A stretch of DNA of 64,000 nucleotides, from positions 7,286,855 to 7,350,854 of the forward strand of contig JAQFVV010000049.1 in the NCBI GenBank assembly GCA_028023455.1, read 5' to 3'. This document shows positions 37,281 to 50,041 of this stretch, piece after piece. Numbering within the stretch: the stretch's first letter is position 1; each line of letters begins with the position of its first letter. A model generated the notes under the pieces. It did no database searches and had not been told where the DNA came from. It saw only the letters and a program-made list of their open reading frames with translations. The position numbers and the translations under genes were made by a program. The stretch is from Epiperipatus broadwayi (lineage: Eukaryota; Onychophora; Udeonychophora; Euonychophora; Peripatidae).

Positions 37281-39030
37281 ATATATTGAAGCAGCCAATC
37301 TTAGCTTAAGATTGCGCTTCATGTTTCCACCTACTAACCTGTGTTTAAACCCTATTACCCATCCTGCTCCTTTTGTCGTGTATATATATTTTATGTATAT
37401 ATTTGAGATGCGTGCCTAGGTTATAAAATTTTAACTTTTAAATTAACATTTTTATTATTATTAATTCTTTTTATTAAAATACATAGGTGTGGCTCAAATA
37501 TATATATACATATATAGGAGCAAAATACTAACAAAATATTGATTTTTTGTAAATATTTTATTATATGTCATTTTTAGACTTTTTCTTTTTAAAGTATTTT
37601 TTTCTTTTAAACTATATTTTGTAAAATCCAATATGGAAGATGCTATAGTTAATTATCTAAAAATAATTCAAGGGTTGGAAGCACTTGTTTTAATCTGGGG
37701 TAGGTGTTTTAATTAAAGTTTTACTTAAAATAAAATGGGATTATGATTAAAGATACTTTTGTTATAAACATGTTGTCAAATCTATTTCTAATCTGGAAAT
37801 AGATTTGAATTTATTTTTGGACATTATTTTACTGTTGCATCTTCAAAAACAATCTATAATCAAAAAGTATAAAATGGCTGAATTTTGAGACACAGATTAG
37901 ATGAGCTATTGTTGAGAGAACTGATTGCTACTAGACACCACGCAGTTTTGAAATCTAAAAATGATGAAGTAAAAAGCTTTTCCCGACCCTTGTAGGTCAT
38001 CTTCCACTGCCGTTATATCATGCTCCCATAGTAATGAAGTAAGAGCCCGACTGAAAAATTTTAGAATGCTAATAGAAGCTTGTTGCCACTAAAGAACTTT
38101 CATTTCAATTGCCATGCATGTGCAATATTTTAAATTGGACTTTTAAACTTGCCAGGTAACTTTTCAAGCCGTCATTTCAAACTAAATCTAGCCTAACTCA
38201 TCTATCAATATGTCTTATAATGTATTTAACTTTGTTTTTGTTTTAATATGTAATTTGCTCTTACGTGATTTATTTTATTTAATTCTCTCATATGCTCTTA
38301 ACTTTCCTTAACTTTGGTGCGGTCATTTATTAATAGTTTTTATTACTTGATTTTATATGTATGCTTGTATTATTAATTTTCCAATCTTGGGCAAACTGGC
38401 GAGCTTAATTTATAAAAATCTTTTCTGTCATTTTTAAGTAAACCTTCATGAAGCAAGTTATTAACGTCCCCTTAAAATATATATATAATGCATTATAAAT
38501 TAATATGTTCATCAGTTGTTTTTATGAATCAGCATTTTATGTTGGTTTATTATAAAAATATATTTGTTTAACTCTGGATTTTCTACCCAGGGTAAATCCA
38601 GAACTTCAGCTAATTAACGCTTTGAAATCTTTTAAAATGTTTCTTTTATTAAATTCTGAAAGGGTGACCCATTAATTATTTTCTATGTAACTGCTTTTTT
38701 TTATATACTCTTAAAATATCAAATCCAGTATTTAAATATTCCAGGTATTATAAAATCAATGAAGGTGGGATTGATTTATTAAAAATAGTAAAAAAAAAAA
38801 AGGGATGGGGGTAAATCTTAATATTTCTTTTACTAAATAAAATCTTGGTGTATATTTTATTACATGAAATCTTCTCTATATATATTATAGCAGCATAGTG
38901 TATTATTTGTCTCAATTATGGTATTCAAACTAGGGTCATTTATTTTTAAAGAGTAAAACTTATTCAATGTCATTAGTGACATTTATCATTACTGCATTGA
39001 CATTCGGCCTTATCTTCATGTTTATATATA
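37281..39030. other. No gene recognised
   Basis: Slightly more mixed base composition than neighbouring DNA. A GC-richer patch at 37285-37380 (AATCTTAGCTTAAGATT palindrome, CCATCCTGCTCCTTTTG) may be an old repeat. A small inverted repeat, TCTGGATTT and AAATCCAGA, lies at 38573-38601. No coding similarity was found. Confidence 0.5.
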
Positions 39031-39091
39031 TGTGCTTCTAATCTGGGGGTTACGTCAAGATCGAACCCATAGATTTCTCATTATATCCACT

Positions 39092-39343
39092 TATTCCATA
39101 TAAAATGCCTCTGGTGGTGATCCCGTAAGTTTAGCACATGCTATGCACATTCACTTTCTTCGTATAAAAAGACTTCTGGTGGTGATCTTTAAGTCTGGCA
39201 CACACTAGGCCCATCCACTTTCTTCATATAAAAAGGCCTCTGGCTGTAATCCCTAAGTCTGGCACATGCTATGCCCATCCACTTTCTTCATACAAAAAGG
39301 CCTGCATGTTGTCTGATGTCTACGGCATGCCTATCCACTTCAT
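39092..39343. repeat. Minisatellite, about 66-bp unit, nearly four copies
   Basis: Unit start points at about 39092, 39157, 39224 and 39287. Shared blocks: ATAAAAAGGCCTCTGG, TAAGTCTGGCACATGCTATG and CCCATCCACTTTCTTCATA. The last copy is diverged in its middle (GCATGTTGTCTGATG). It is non-coding with moderate divergence, so not recently expanded. Confidence 0.8.
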
Positions 39344-40339
39344 TTTTCATCCAGAAGCACGACTTTTCCTGTTATTTTTAGACCATTATTATTTCTTTTG
39401 CTTCATGACCCAGTTTTAATGCTCTAATATTAAAATTGCACTCTGCTTAAAACATATATAAATGCCAACTACTTCTAGTTTTATTAATTAGATTTATTTC
39501 AGTCTTATACAATCCCACCATCGTAACATTTCTGTATTTAAGAGTATCTATATGCCTTGGGGAAAATAAGCATTCTTCTTACCAGCGCTAATTAAAAGAA
39601 TTTTCATTAAGTATTGTAATCATATAATCAAATACATTTTCAAATGTATTTTATTTATTTTCATGACTGTAATGGCATGAAAATAGTTTTTATTATATCT
39701 GTAATGAATCTCGGAATGCTCCCCAAAATAATGTTAATCACCACGTTTCAGAACCATAATCCAAAGCATTAATAGAAATATTATGTAATTCTTTCTAATA
39801 ATTGATTGGCATCTTAATGTTGGACCCACCAAAGATGTGTGCTTATTTATAATATATTATTTAGCTAGCAAAGAGCATATGAGAAATAATAGTGTGAATG
39901 ACACTATGTAATCCTCTACTGCTTGATAGACCGCTTGCTCATTCACACACACCCTAATGTATATAATTTCTAAATGTATGTAAACAATTTGTCATTATAT
40001 TAAACTATATTTTATTGTCTAACTTATTTGAGTAGTTCGAATTCCTCTTTTCTCCATTTCCAAATGTACAGCCATATTGATATATATATATATATATTAG
40101 TTTAGTCATAGTTAATAGATGTCTCATTGTTTTGCTCAGCTTTGCTAGTTGGCTGGATTAAAATTAATTCTTATGTGCCATCACTATTATGTTATTCATT
40201 AGATCTAGGGCTTAGAGAGTGGGTTCGAATCCAGGCTGGTCCCTGAACTAAATCTCGGGCTTGACTGGGTTTGAAGTACATTTTTTGAATGCCAGTTCAT
40301 GTTATATGGATAAACATGTTTTGACCGGTACAATATATA
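39344..40339. other. No gene recognised
   Basis: No gene was found. A tRNA B-box-like word, GGTTCGAATCC, sits at 40222-40232 without a convincing A box. A TA microsatellite is at 40080-40097. Confidence 0.5.
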
Positions 40340-41600
40340 TATCATTTAAAAAATTTTGAGCATTTGAAATATATGGAATAGATATCCATTTTTACTATCA
40401 ATCTTCAACTCCTTTAAAGCATTATAACCCCTTTTAAATTGGCACAAAGCATTGTTAATCTGCTCCATCTTATAACCAACTTCAAGCAATTTCTTGGCAA
40501 AAATCTCAATATGTTTTAATTTATCTCATTGATAATGACATAATTTTTTATTATGAAACAAAAAAGATCTAAAACTTATCATCTTATGCATAATTGATAC
40601 TTTTGCTTTACAATTTATATATTCACTTTTTTGTAATGGTTTGATAATTTATAACTCAACATACTATTAATAGTCAAAATAAGAGTCATAGATCACATGA
40701 ACCTATCTCTTAAGCTTGTAAGTTATAAACAGTGAGAATTGCCAATTCCTCAACAAGCTTTATGATAATTGCTTAGCCAGAGCCAGCACTTAAAATATCT
40801 CGGTCAGGAACCCCCCCCCCCCAAACCCCCATGGTTTTATGCTTTGGCACTCCTCAGAGAGGTACCAAAGCATGAAACCATGGTCAGGGGTTGGGGGGGG
40901 TTCCTGACAGAGATATTTTAAGTGCTGGCTCTGGCTAAGCATTTATCATAAAGCTTGTTGAGGAATTGACAATTCTCACTGTTTTTAACATACTATTATG
41001 TCATAATAATTAAATCCAAGTGCTTAATACTTTTGTCCTGATCCTTTTTAATAGATTATTTCAAGGTATTCAAATTATTTAACACATCTACAATCAAAAT
41101 GTATAGTATTGCTATTTCTACAAACAAAAACATCATTGACATACCTTTTTTAAATTTTAATATCTTTAAAAAATCACTTATTTGAAATACTACTCTCATA
41201 TGTAGGCAAAACAAAATTGTAAACTTGTGCAACAACAGGCAGACCTATAAGCCAACTTTTTATTATATCAATCTTCAAAAGAAACAATAATGTTTTCATC
41301 AAATTTTTTAAAAAAATCAAAAATAAATTATATTACATATTTACAAACACCTTTACTTTTTAATGCATGTTCAATTATTTTTAGGAAATCCACTCTATCA
41401 ATAGAATCATACATCTCTGTCACATTTAATGAAGCAATAACATCATTTTCATTAATCACTATATTTTTAATTCTATCTACTAAGTCAAAATATGAAGCAA
41501 TAGTATTTTCCCCAAATCCTAAAAACTCTTGTAACAGCTTATCAATATAATTAGAAGTCTGATACATAAATGAACCACCAAAATTAATCAAAATTTGCAA
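40340..41600 (-). pseudogene. Penelope-like reverse transcriptase, inverted 5' piece, split by family D
   Basis: The minus-strand frame at 41600-41328 reads PLE reverse transcriptase: a SNYIDKLLQEF stretch, FDLVDRIKNI, then NDVIASLNVTEMYDS, the motif A region (normally a Ser-X-Asp-Val pattern, here Asn for Asp). Further on, 41145-41116 reads KRYVNDVFV, motif C with YVND in place of YVDD. HLDLII follows before the family D insertion at 40670-40986. The connector region (ALCQFKRGYNALKELK and NGYLFHIF) continues at 40500-40340. Stops and shifts break it, and both catalytic motifs carry Asp-to-Asn changes. Confidence 0.68.
40670..40986 (-). mobile_element. Hairpin retroposon, family D copy 3
   Basis: Exact 12-bp duplications aacatactatta (40658-40669 and 40987-40998) flank a 317-bp element. 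It has the same single-copy tail as copy 1 (AGAGTCATAGATCACATGA) and the same long stem (CAGTGAGAATTGCCAATTCC... paired with its reverse). A C14 tract is in the left arm, opposite a run of G in the right. The element interrupts a PLE reverse transcriptase pseudogene. Confidence 0.78.
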
Positions 41601-41639
41601 AGAATTACCTTTTTTATGTAACTTTATATTTGCAAAAAT

Positions 41640-42060
41640 ATGAAAACATATAGTGTAGGAAGGATATATATGGAGTTGAAGATTGATAATAAAAATGGAT
41701 ATCTATTCCATATATTTCAAATGCTCAAGTGAATTTTGTTTTAAAGATATATATAAGAATGTGTTTAATATTTTATTTTGTGTTACAAATAATGTTAATA
41801 AATTAGTGAATAATTCTAAAAATGTCATATCTGTCAACCAGAAAAGTAATGTTGTATATCAAATTTTTTGTTGACGTATGTTATCATATATAGGTAAATC
41901 AAGGTGCAGTATACAAAAAAGCTTAAAGAAGCATGAATTGTTATATAAGCACATGAAAAGTAAAAAATAATAATGATTCAATAACTGCTTCAGTTTTCTT
42001 GAATCATGAATAAATACATACAATTGTTTGCTCATTAATTTTAACAAAGTACTGAAGATT
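41640..42060 (+). pseudogene. Penelope-like connector and GIY-YIG start, 3' piece
   Basis: The plus strand reads ELKIDNKNGYLFHIFQMLK, also encoded on the opposite strand at 40340-40410. It continues with NNVNKLVNNSKN and NVVYQIF, and after a stop LSYIGKSRCS and KKHELLYKHMKSK, the first half of the GIY-YIG domain. It closely resembles the minus-strand copy at 36844-37280. The adjoining reverse transcriptase piece is in the opposite orientation, giving a 5' inversion with a short duplicated overlap. Confidence 0.66.
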
Positions 42061-42293
42061 ATATAGAGTCCTTAAAACAGAAGGAGTTTCACATCAAAAT
42101 TAAAACCTTAATAATGCAATTAAGATTCCTTGCCCTATTGCATACAATAATATTTTACTAAATTCATTTTATTGTATACTAATAATACATTTCTATGTAC
42201 ATTTAACTACTTAAATTTAATCTTTCCAATCCATTTTAATGCTTGAAGCAAGATTTTTAAGTGTATTTATCTCGAAAAACATTTTCTCTTCTA

Positions 42294-42360
42294 GTTTAGT
42301 GCAGTTGAAAGAGCATCCGACTTGGTATGGGTAGTCCCAAGATCGATCTGACTGCTCACA
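42294..42360 (+). repeat. tRNA-derived SINE head or tRNA pseudogene (candidate)
   Basis: TAGTGCAGTTGAAAGAGCAT resembles the D arm and A box of a tRNA. It is followed by CCGACTTGGTATGGG where an anticodon arm would be, GTAGTCCC, then GATCGATCTGA as a degraded B box about 33 bp on. The acceptor stem does not pair, so this is not a functional tRNA. A tRNA-derived SINE relic is most likely. Confidence 0.5.
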
Positions 42361-42649
42361 GATCTAGCATTCAAATTCTTATGAACTCCCAAGCAATAAA
42401 CTATATAGCTTTTTTAAATTTTTTTATATATAGAACAGTACTGTTTATGTTTTAATAAAATCTCATAAGCACTAATAGCAAATAATAATAAATATTTTAT
42501 CACTCAGGAATTTATAAAAAGTTTTAGCAATAAAATGATGGAATGGGACTATGGGCCAAATGCTTGAGCTCCATGGCTTGCCAATTTACTATTGACATAA
42601 CAATGTAGAGATATAAGACATTCCCATTCACTAACTTTATTGTTGGCAT

Positions 42650-43150
42650 ATAAATAACTATTGTTACTAAAAGGAAATATGCCTATGTGTTTGAAAAGGA
42701 AGGTTTTTAACAAATGTGTTTTACTAGTTTTTACTTATGGATCTGAGACTTGGACACTTAATAGAAGAGCAATACAGAGACTCCAGACCACTCAAAGAAG
42801 TATGGAGAGATGCATGTTGGGAGTAACAAGAAGAGATCGAAAACGCAATGTATGGGTAAGAGAACAAACAGGTGTTACTGACCTCATTGAAAAAATTAAA
42901 AGATTGAAGTGGAGTTGGGCTGGACATATTGCTAGAAGAGATTATAATAGATGGACAATTGAAATCTTAAACTGGATTTCAATAGATTGTAAAAGACCCA
43001 GAAAGAGATCACATGTGAGATGGATGGATGAAATAAGAAAGTGTGCAGGGGTGATGTGGAGAAGAGAAGCTAAAGATCAGAAAAGATGGATTAAACTTGG
43101 ATAGATCTTCATCCTGCAGTGGATTGATAATGGTTTATGATGATGATAAA
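42650..43150 (+). pseudogene. RTE-type LINE ORF2 C-terminus, 5'-truncated
   Basis: A 147-codon frame (42661-43104) encodes the C-terminal domain typical of RTE-clade ORF2 proteins: YGSETWTLNRRAIQRLQ, SMERCMLGVTRRDRKRN, VREQTGV, then IKRLKWSWAGHIARR and the Trp-Met-Asp-Glu block. The copy at 47.5 kb encodes about 11 more residues after WIKLG; here a Glu codon has become TAG. The 3' end is a short TGATGATGA-type tail near 43135-43148, usual for this clade. Everything before the C-terminal domain is missing, so it is a dead-on-arrival insertion. Confidence 0.8.
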
Positions 43151-46100
43151 AATGGCTGTGAGGTAACAATTATGATAATGCCGAAATACTATATGCTTGC
43201 AGAAATTAGTGTTTTTATCTTGTAGAAGTAAAAAATAAATTAACTAAGATAAGTAAAATATTTAACATATTGACAGTTGTTTAATCTTTTTAGAACTTTT
43301 TAAATTCCAATCAAAAATTCCAATTTCTACATCAACTTTTCAACTCTGATTCATATTATTTAGTCTTTAGAAGTATGAGGTCCCAATTATTTAGCATAAT
43401 ATTGAATTATTAAATACACATTAAAATAAACCAAATAAATATACAGAAGCAAAATAAAACATTAAAAGCATAAAGCTAAACTAGACAATAAATAATCAAA
43501 ATTATCCTAAATCATAACTCAATCAAACTAGCCAAGAAAATAAACTGTAAATCACTACTAATGGTCTCACTGCTGCAAGCAGGCTTCTCTATTGTAAAGA
43601 ATTACAAAATAAAAACATATGTATACTAAACCTTACCCACAATTCTACATATCTCCCTTCCACCCTTAATATTAAAAGAATTTTTAAATAAACAGAATGT
43701 TTCAGAAAATCATGTGACATTTGGGCATTAGAGTAATGTAACAAACACAAAAATTCTACTCAGTTTTATCAAACTATGATTTTTTTACTTTATGGTGTGT
43801 CAATACAGAAATCCTAGATCTTGAATATTTTAATATAATCTACTATTAAGCTAAAAAACATTGATGGAGATTTACTTGTATATTCTAAGAGCCAATGAAC
43901 ATTGGATAGAGCTGTACTTGGTAATTCTAATAGCCAATAAAAATGTCCACGTAACCTTAGTAAAAATTGTTATAGTTAAAGTATAATAATTGCAATACAT
44001 TCATGCTGAATTGATAACAAATTTTCAAACATATTGCATGGTATCATTGGTAGCATATAGTAATTCAGAGATATAGCATATATATTTAATGAGGTCATTG
44101 ATTATTCTTAACAGCTTACGAAAATATACGTTGTTCAAAATTAATATTATTTTTATACTGAAAAATGTTTAAATAATCACTCAAATAAATTCTATTAAGA
44201 TTTTTCAGTCGTATTTTTCTGTTTTTTTTATTATTTTATTTTAAGTTTTCAGTTTATCTTCAATGCTATAATCAAATACTTAAAGTATAGATTCAGTATG
44301 ATTTATCATTTCTCAGCAAGACAATTGTAAAGAATAGTAGATATATTGAATTATCCCGTGGCAAAAATGAAAGATCAAAGAAATATATTTTTAATTTTTT
44401 TCTTCTGTTTGTTAACCGTCCTGATAAATAATGGTTTATAGTTGATATTGATTGAATATCGTTTCAGGAAATTGATTTTGTTTTAAATATTGATTATTGA
44501 TATGTAGATTTTATTTTTCTAAAAAAAGATATCAATTTTCTAGTATCTTCATATATATGTATGCGTTTGTATGTATATATTAAAGTGTCCATAATTTGTT
44601 TACCTTTTAATAAACCTTAATATATTTTAAATCTGAAATAGTAATAAATATATACATATAAATCAAAATTACATAAAATAACTGACAATGTTCAAATAGA
44701 ATTATTTAATTTATCATAAGGTTTTTAACAAAAAATCTATGGGATTATCCATTTGTTATGAATAACATGCAAAACACTGCCAAAGAAACGATATGCAAAT
44801 AAGTCAAACTGGAAAAAGTCACATGAGAATATATTGTGAAAAGTAATAGTTATTAATAGAATAACCCATGGGTACACATTGCAATAAAATATGATGCCTA
44901 CCCACTAGTGGTGAAAGTTGCACTCTATTTTTTTTTGCTTTTATAACCTGTGCCTTAACATTAATCTAACAAACTCTAATCAGTTTGAAGCTTTCATCCT
45001 CAATGTAATAATAATTACATATCCAAATAGTAACCAATAAATGAAAGACTAACAAAGCTGGCTGTTATTATTTGTAATTTAACTTTTTGTTGTAAATCTT
45101 TATACTTTGTAAATAAATTACCATAAGTTTTCTTACATAAAAATTGAATGTAAATAATCTGGTAACAAATGCCAATTTGTCTTATAACTGGTCTTCATTA
45201 TCTTACTGTATGTCAGAAAATAGATATAAGCTATAATGCAAAAAATTTAAACCTCCTTAAGTGGAACAGAAAGCTTTTGAATAAATTGCTGGTTTTACCC
45301 CATATTCTATTCTGGGCATAGATCTGACCACAGTAATAATAGTTTTGAGGGCATATAGTAAAACATAAGCTTAACAACTATAAATTAAAAACCATCAATG
45401 TGCAATGCAGGTTAGAATGCATAATCCCTCATTTCGATTAATGAAAAGCAACAAATATTCTTCTGGGAACCAAAATAATGATTTTGTGTCCTAGCTTAAA
45501 GTATTGTCTTACTAACAATATCATAGGTTTTATGTGAAGCAAATATACTCATACACACTCATATGCATGCATATATTTGTCAAACATTTGGAAAAAAACT
45601 ATTTTATTGCCTTTTTTATTCTATTTATTTAAATTAATATTGATATTTATATTCTGGAAAAGCATCACCACTATCACCAACCATGTCATTATTTAAACAT
45701 TACAATACTAAAATTCAGATACATATAAATGATGTGATCACATCTTTATTTATATGTGAGTTCATTATTCGTAAAAATTCATTACAATATATATGTGTAT
45801 GAGTGTTAAAAGTGGTAAAAAGTAAAAAAATTGAAAAAATATATATACAGCATATTGATTGTTGAGCCTTCTACCACATGTTAAAAGTAACCAGCTTTGT
45901 GTTAGAGCAATATACTAAAAGTTATTGAATGTTAACATGGTCATAGAAATTCACAGATTGATACTTTTACAGAAATACAAACATGTTATTCTTTAATTGG
46001 GATTTAAAAAGTATATCTGAGTTAGAAATAATCTCTAGTTTAATAAGTTGTTATTAATAATCATTAATGTATTTATATAAAATGAATGGAATAAACTTGT

Positions 46101-46280
46101 GATTGCTGAGAGTTTAACACTTGTAAATCAAACAGCAATAGTTTTCTATTTATAAATATTGAATAAATGGTAAAAACATATGTTTCATAAATATGTGATG
46201 GAATGGTTTTGAATATAACTAAATTATATGTATATATAAATTATTACTTTTTGAGTTAAATCGTGTATTATTTTCCATTA
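43151..46280. other. AT-rich DNA, no gene recognised
   Basis: About 3.1 kb with no coding similarity or transposon ends that I can see. Only microsatellite-like TA and TG runs occur, near 44550-44580 and 45540-45580. Confidence 0.6.
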
Positions 46281-46284
46281 CATA

Positions 46285-46511
46285 CCGATATTTCGATGAA
46301 CTAGCATCTGCCATTGTCAAGGTTAACTTTTGAAAGAAAAATCATTAGATCTTAAACAGTAATGTGACTGAATGTGAGATGAGAAATGAGATTCAGCTTG
46401 AAGTAGTTCAGCATTCAAAATATGAGACTTATCAAAATGTTTATTTCCCTCAGCTTTTTCATCTATTAATTTTAAGTTAATATTAGAAGGCAGAGATATA
46501 TCAAAATTCAA
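46285..46511 (-). pseudogene. Possible Penelope-like 3' end with hammerhead-like motif
   Basis: The minus strand has a 62-codon frame of unclear identity (46511-46323). It is followed directly by CTTGACAATGGCAGATGC, a loop, then CATCGAAATATCGG (46322-46285). That arrangement, a CTTGAYAATG block, a short stem (GATG/CATC) and GAAA, parallels the 3' ends of the PLEs at 33.1/35.0 kb and the foldback at 50 kb. The protein frame alone is not diagnostic. Confidence 0.4.
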
Positions 46512-47545
46512 ATGGTACAGTTTGAATATATTTCAGGTTGACTTTATAAGATTGATCTATGCAGTAACTTCTTCAAATGATAATGTATTCATAAACATTG
46601 CATCATTGACCAAGTTTTTCAAAATGGTAATTTTGGAATCCCATCAACCTGAAATACATATAGAATATATTGAACATTATATTATTTTTAACAATAATAT
46701 ATATAAAGCCTGGCTATAAAATTCGAGCAAAAAATAAGATTTCTAAAGATATATATTTTTGTAAGCACGCAGTATAAGAATCTTTTACAAGTCAAACTTT
46801 CTATAAGTCATTTTAATAATTTTTTTAACATCTTTTTATGATACTTTGCTAATTAACTAAAAAATTGCCATTTTTGTCTGGCCTTCATGGCTTGATATTG
46901 GAACCAATTAATTATTGATATTTCAGAGAGCTGAAATGTTATTGCAATGGTGATCTTACTAAAACCTCAAACTAATGTGAACATAAATACTAATCTTTAT
47001 AGCCATATAAATAAATATTGGATACTAAATATATAGTATTAAGATATATAATATTCCTGAAGAAAGATTTTGATAGTATGCAAATGTGAAGAAATATTAC
47101 TTTAGAAATATTGTTATCTAGTCTCAGTGGTACATATTTAATAGGTTATATTTATTTATATAATGAAAAAATTATTAGAAATTACATATTAAGATCTGAA
47201 ACTGTGTGTTGCTGAGACAAAACTCTTATTAAGTTAACTGCTAAAGTAAAATTTCAGTCCTTGGATACTTATATAAGATTGTGGAGGAAGACAAAAATGA
47301 TCATTTTTTATTTAATGGGCAGATTAGGGCAAGAGAGCATTATTTGCAAGTTTATTAAAATGACTTCTGGAATATGACTTTAGACTGATTTATGTGTTTG
47401 AAGAATTAGTTTTTAGAAATATTAATATATTAAATATATATAATCTTTATCAAATTACATCAATTGTAAATAGAATATGTTTTAGAGTAAAAAAATAGTC
47501 TATTGAATAAATTATATATATATGTATAATATGCACTGAAATTAT
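46512..47545. other. AT-rich DNA, no gene recognised
   Basis: The open frame at 46522-46719 does not resemble a known family. Nothing else is visible. Confidence 0.55.
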
Positions 47546-49619
47546 TATGTATATATATCATCATCATCATCATCATCAACCATTATCAATCCACTGCAGG
47601 ATGAAGGTCTCTCCAAGTTTAATCCATCTTCTCCAATCTTTAGCTTCTCTTCTCCACAACACCCCTGCACATTTTCTTATTTCATCCATCCATCTCGCAT
47701 GTGGTCTCTTTCTGGGTCTTTTACAATCTTTTGGAATCCAGTTTAAAATTTCAATTGTCCATCTATTATCATCTCTTCTAACAATATGTCCAGCCCAACT
47801 CCATTTCAATCTTTTAATTTTTTCAATAACGTCAGTAACACCTGTTTGTTGTCTTACCCATACATTGCGTTTTCGATCTCTTATTGTTACTCCCAATATA
47901 CATCTCTCCATACTTCTTTGAGTGGTCTGAAGTCTCTGTATTGCTCTTCTATTAAGTGTCCAAGTCTCAAATCCATAAGTCAGAACTGGTAAAACGCATT
48001 TGTTAAAAACCATCCTTTTCAAACACATAGGCATATTTCCTTTTAGTATCAAGTTATTTCTATCAAAAGCACTTCAACCAAGTTTAATTCTATGATTAAT
48101 TCCCTCCATTATGTTTCCATCTGTATTAATAATCTGACCAAGGTATTTGTAACTGTTAACTTCTTCTAATTCTTCATAATCAATCTTTATTTTCATATTT
48201 TGAGCAAATCGATTAGTCTTTTTAACATTTATCTTTAGTCCTACTTTTCTACTTTCATCTGCTAACTCCTGCAACATTTCCTGCAGCTCTGAAGCATTAT
48301 TTGCAAAAACAACTACATCATCTGCAAAATCTAAATGACTTAAATATTCTCCATTTACTTTAACTCCTTTAGTTTCCCATTTTAATCCACAAAATACTTC
48401 TTGCAGCACTGCTGTAAAAAGTTTTGGAGATATGGAGTCACCTTGGCTTACACCTTTCTCAATGTTGATTTTTCCAGTATCATTATGTAATCTAATTGTT
48501 GCTGTTGCATTTTTATAAATATTTTTTAAAATATGACAATATCCTGGATCTATACCTTGATGATCCAATGCTTTAATCACTGAAGAAATGTGTATAGAAT
48601 TGAATGCCTTTTCATAATCTACAAATCCAAAACATAATGACAACTCATATTCGTTTGTCCTTTCTATGACTTCTCTCAATACCTGGATATGATCTATTGT
48701 ACTAAAACCACTTTTAAATCCAGCTTGTTCTCTTGGTTGGTGGAAATCCAAAGTTCTCTATAGATGAGTTGTAATTATCTTGGTAAAAATTTTATATAAA
48801 ACTGATAAAAGGCTGATAGGTCTGTAATTTCTAATATCTTCTTTATCACCTTTTTTAAATATTAATATTATTACTGCATTCTTCCAATCTTCTGGTACAT
48901 CTTTATCATTTAGACATTTGGTATATAACTTTGCTAAAATTGTTTCTATTTCTTCACCTGCTTCTTTTAATATATCAATTATAATTCCATCATTTTCTGG
49001 AGCCTTTCCTTTCTTCATACATTTAATTGCATGTCTCACTTCTTCATTTAAAATTCCAGGCAATTCGGAAGATGTAATAGATATAGGAGGTACTTGTTCT
49101 TTATTACTATATAATGCTTGATAAAAATCTTCTACCAATTTCATGATGTCATCTCTCTTTTTAGTAATAATTTCATCTTTTTTTCTTATTGCAGATATAA
49201 ATATCCTACCAATATCAAAATGTTGTTTAACATTCTTGAGGCTTTTACTTTCATCTACAGCTTTCCTTGCTATTTCACAGTTCTACTTTCTTATATCATT
49301 TTCAACTCTTTTCCGTACCATTTTATAAAATTTGAGATATTCAATTCTTTTTAATACATCATTTTTGTATATCTTCATATTCCTTCTTTTCTTCATAAAT
49401 TCTCTAGACTCAGTAGAAATTTTATTAGTCAATTGCTGCTTTTTTCTACCAGCTATCTTTGTTGCAGTTTTTAAAAGTGTATCAGTTATTTTCATATTAA
49501 TTTCATTCAAATCTGAATCATGTTCAAAATCTCCTAACACTTGAAACCTATTTGTAAGTTCTAATTTAAATTCATTAGAATGTTTCTGAAGATTAGGAAT
49601 ATCAACTGTAAATATATTA
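47546..49619 (-). pseudogene. RTE-type LINE ORF2, 5'-truncated, three nonsense codons
   Basis: One continuous minus-strand frame encodes the linker after the endonuclease, the reverse transcriptase and the C-terminal domain of an RTE-clade ORF2. In order: fingers with [10 protein letters not shown] (about 48815-48845), motif A FVDYEKAF, motif B VSQGDSISP, motif C DFADDVVVFA, YKYLGQIINTDG, then the same C-terminal domain as the 42.65-kb copy. The frame is interrupted only by stops at 49283-49285 (TAG), 48758-48760 (TAG, probably from CAG) and 48074-48076 (TGA, probably from TGG). No frameshift was seen. The 3' end is a (CAT)n tract, read as (ATG)n on the sense strand, at 47558-47577. The endonuclease is missing. 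Confidence 0.85.
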
Positions 49620-50041
49620 AACAGATGTAGTTATTGAAATACTTTTAAGTATGTGGAAATTTTTGTTATTTTTACTTTAGAAACATCAGTCCGATGTTAA
49701 TAGACAATTACAAATTAATCTTGTATTTTGTAAATGCTTTTTGCATTTAAAAGGGAATTCCTCTTTTCAATGCAACTATAATTCTTATATAGAGACAAGG
49801 CTGTTACTGTAAATATATACATGTTTCATGCAAAAAATCTCATAACTTTTTCTACTTTTCTTATTTTACAATAAGCCTTCCACCACAGTATAATGCTATA
49901 TTTTTATAACACATGTAATTGTTGAGATATTTTTAAATATATATATATATATCATTTTAAAGAATAATATATATATATACAGGTATTATTGAAAGAATTT
50001 TTCCAAAGTGAATCATCTATTTTGTTTATCCAGATTGCTTG
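49620..50041. other. AT-rich DNA, no gene recognised
   Basis: Only AT-rich sequence and TA microsatellites (49938-49980) were seen. Confidence 0.6.

Noticed and set aside
40222-40232. GGTTCGAATCC as part of a tRNA gene
   Set aside because: No A box at the right distance and no acceptor stem pairing.
47547-49544. Plus-strand frames over the RTE fragment
   Set aside because: They are antisense shadows of the minus-strand ORF2, including the polyhistidine start that is only the (CAT)n tail.
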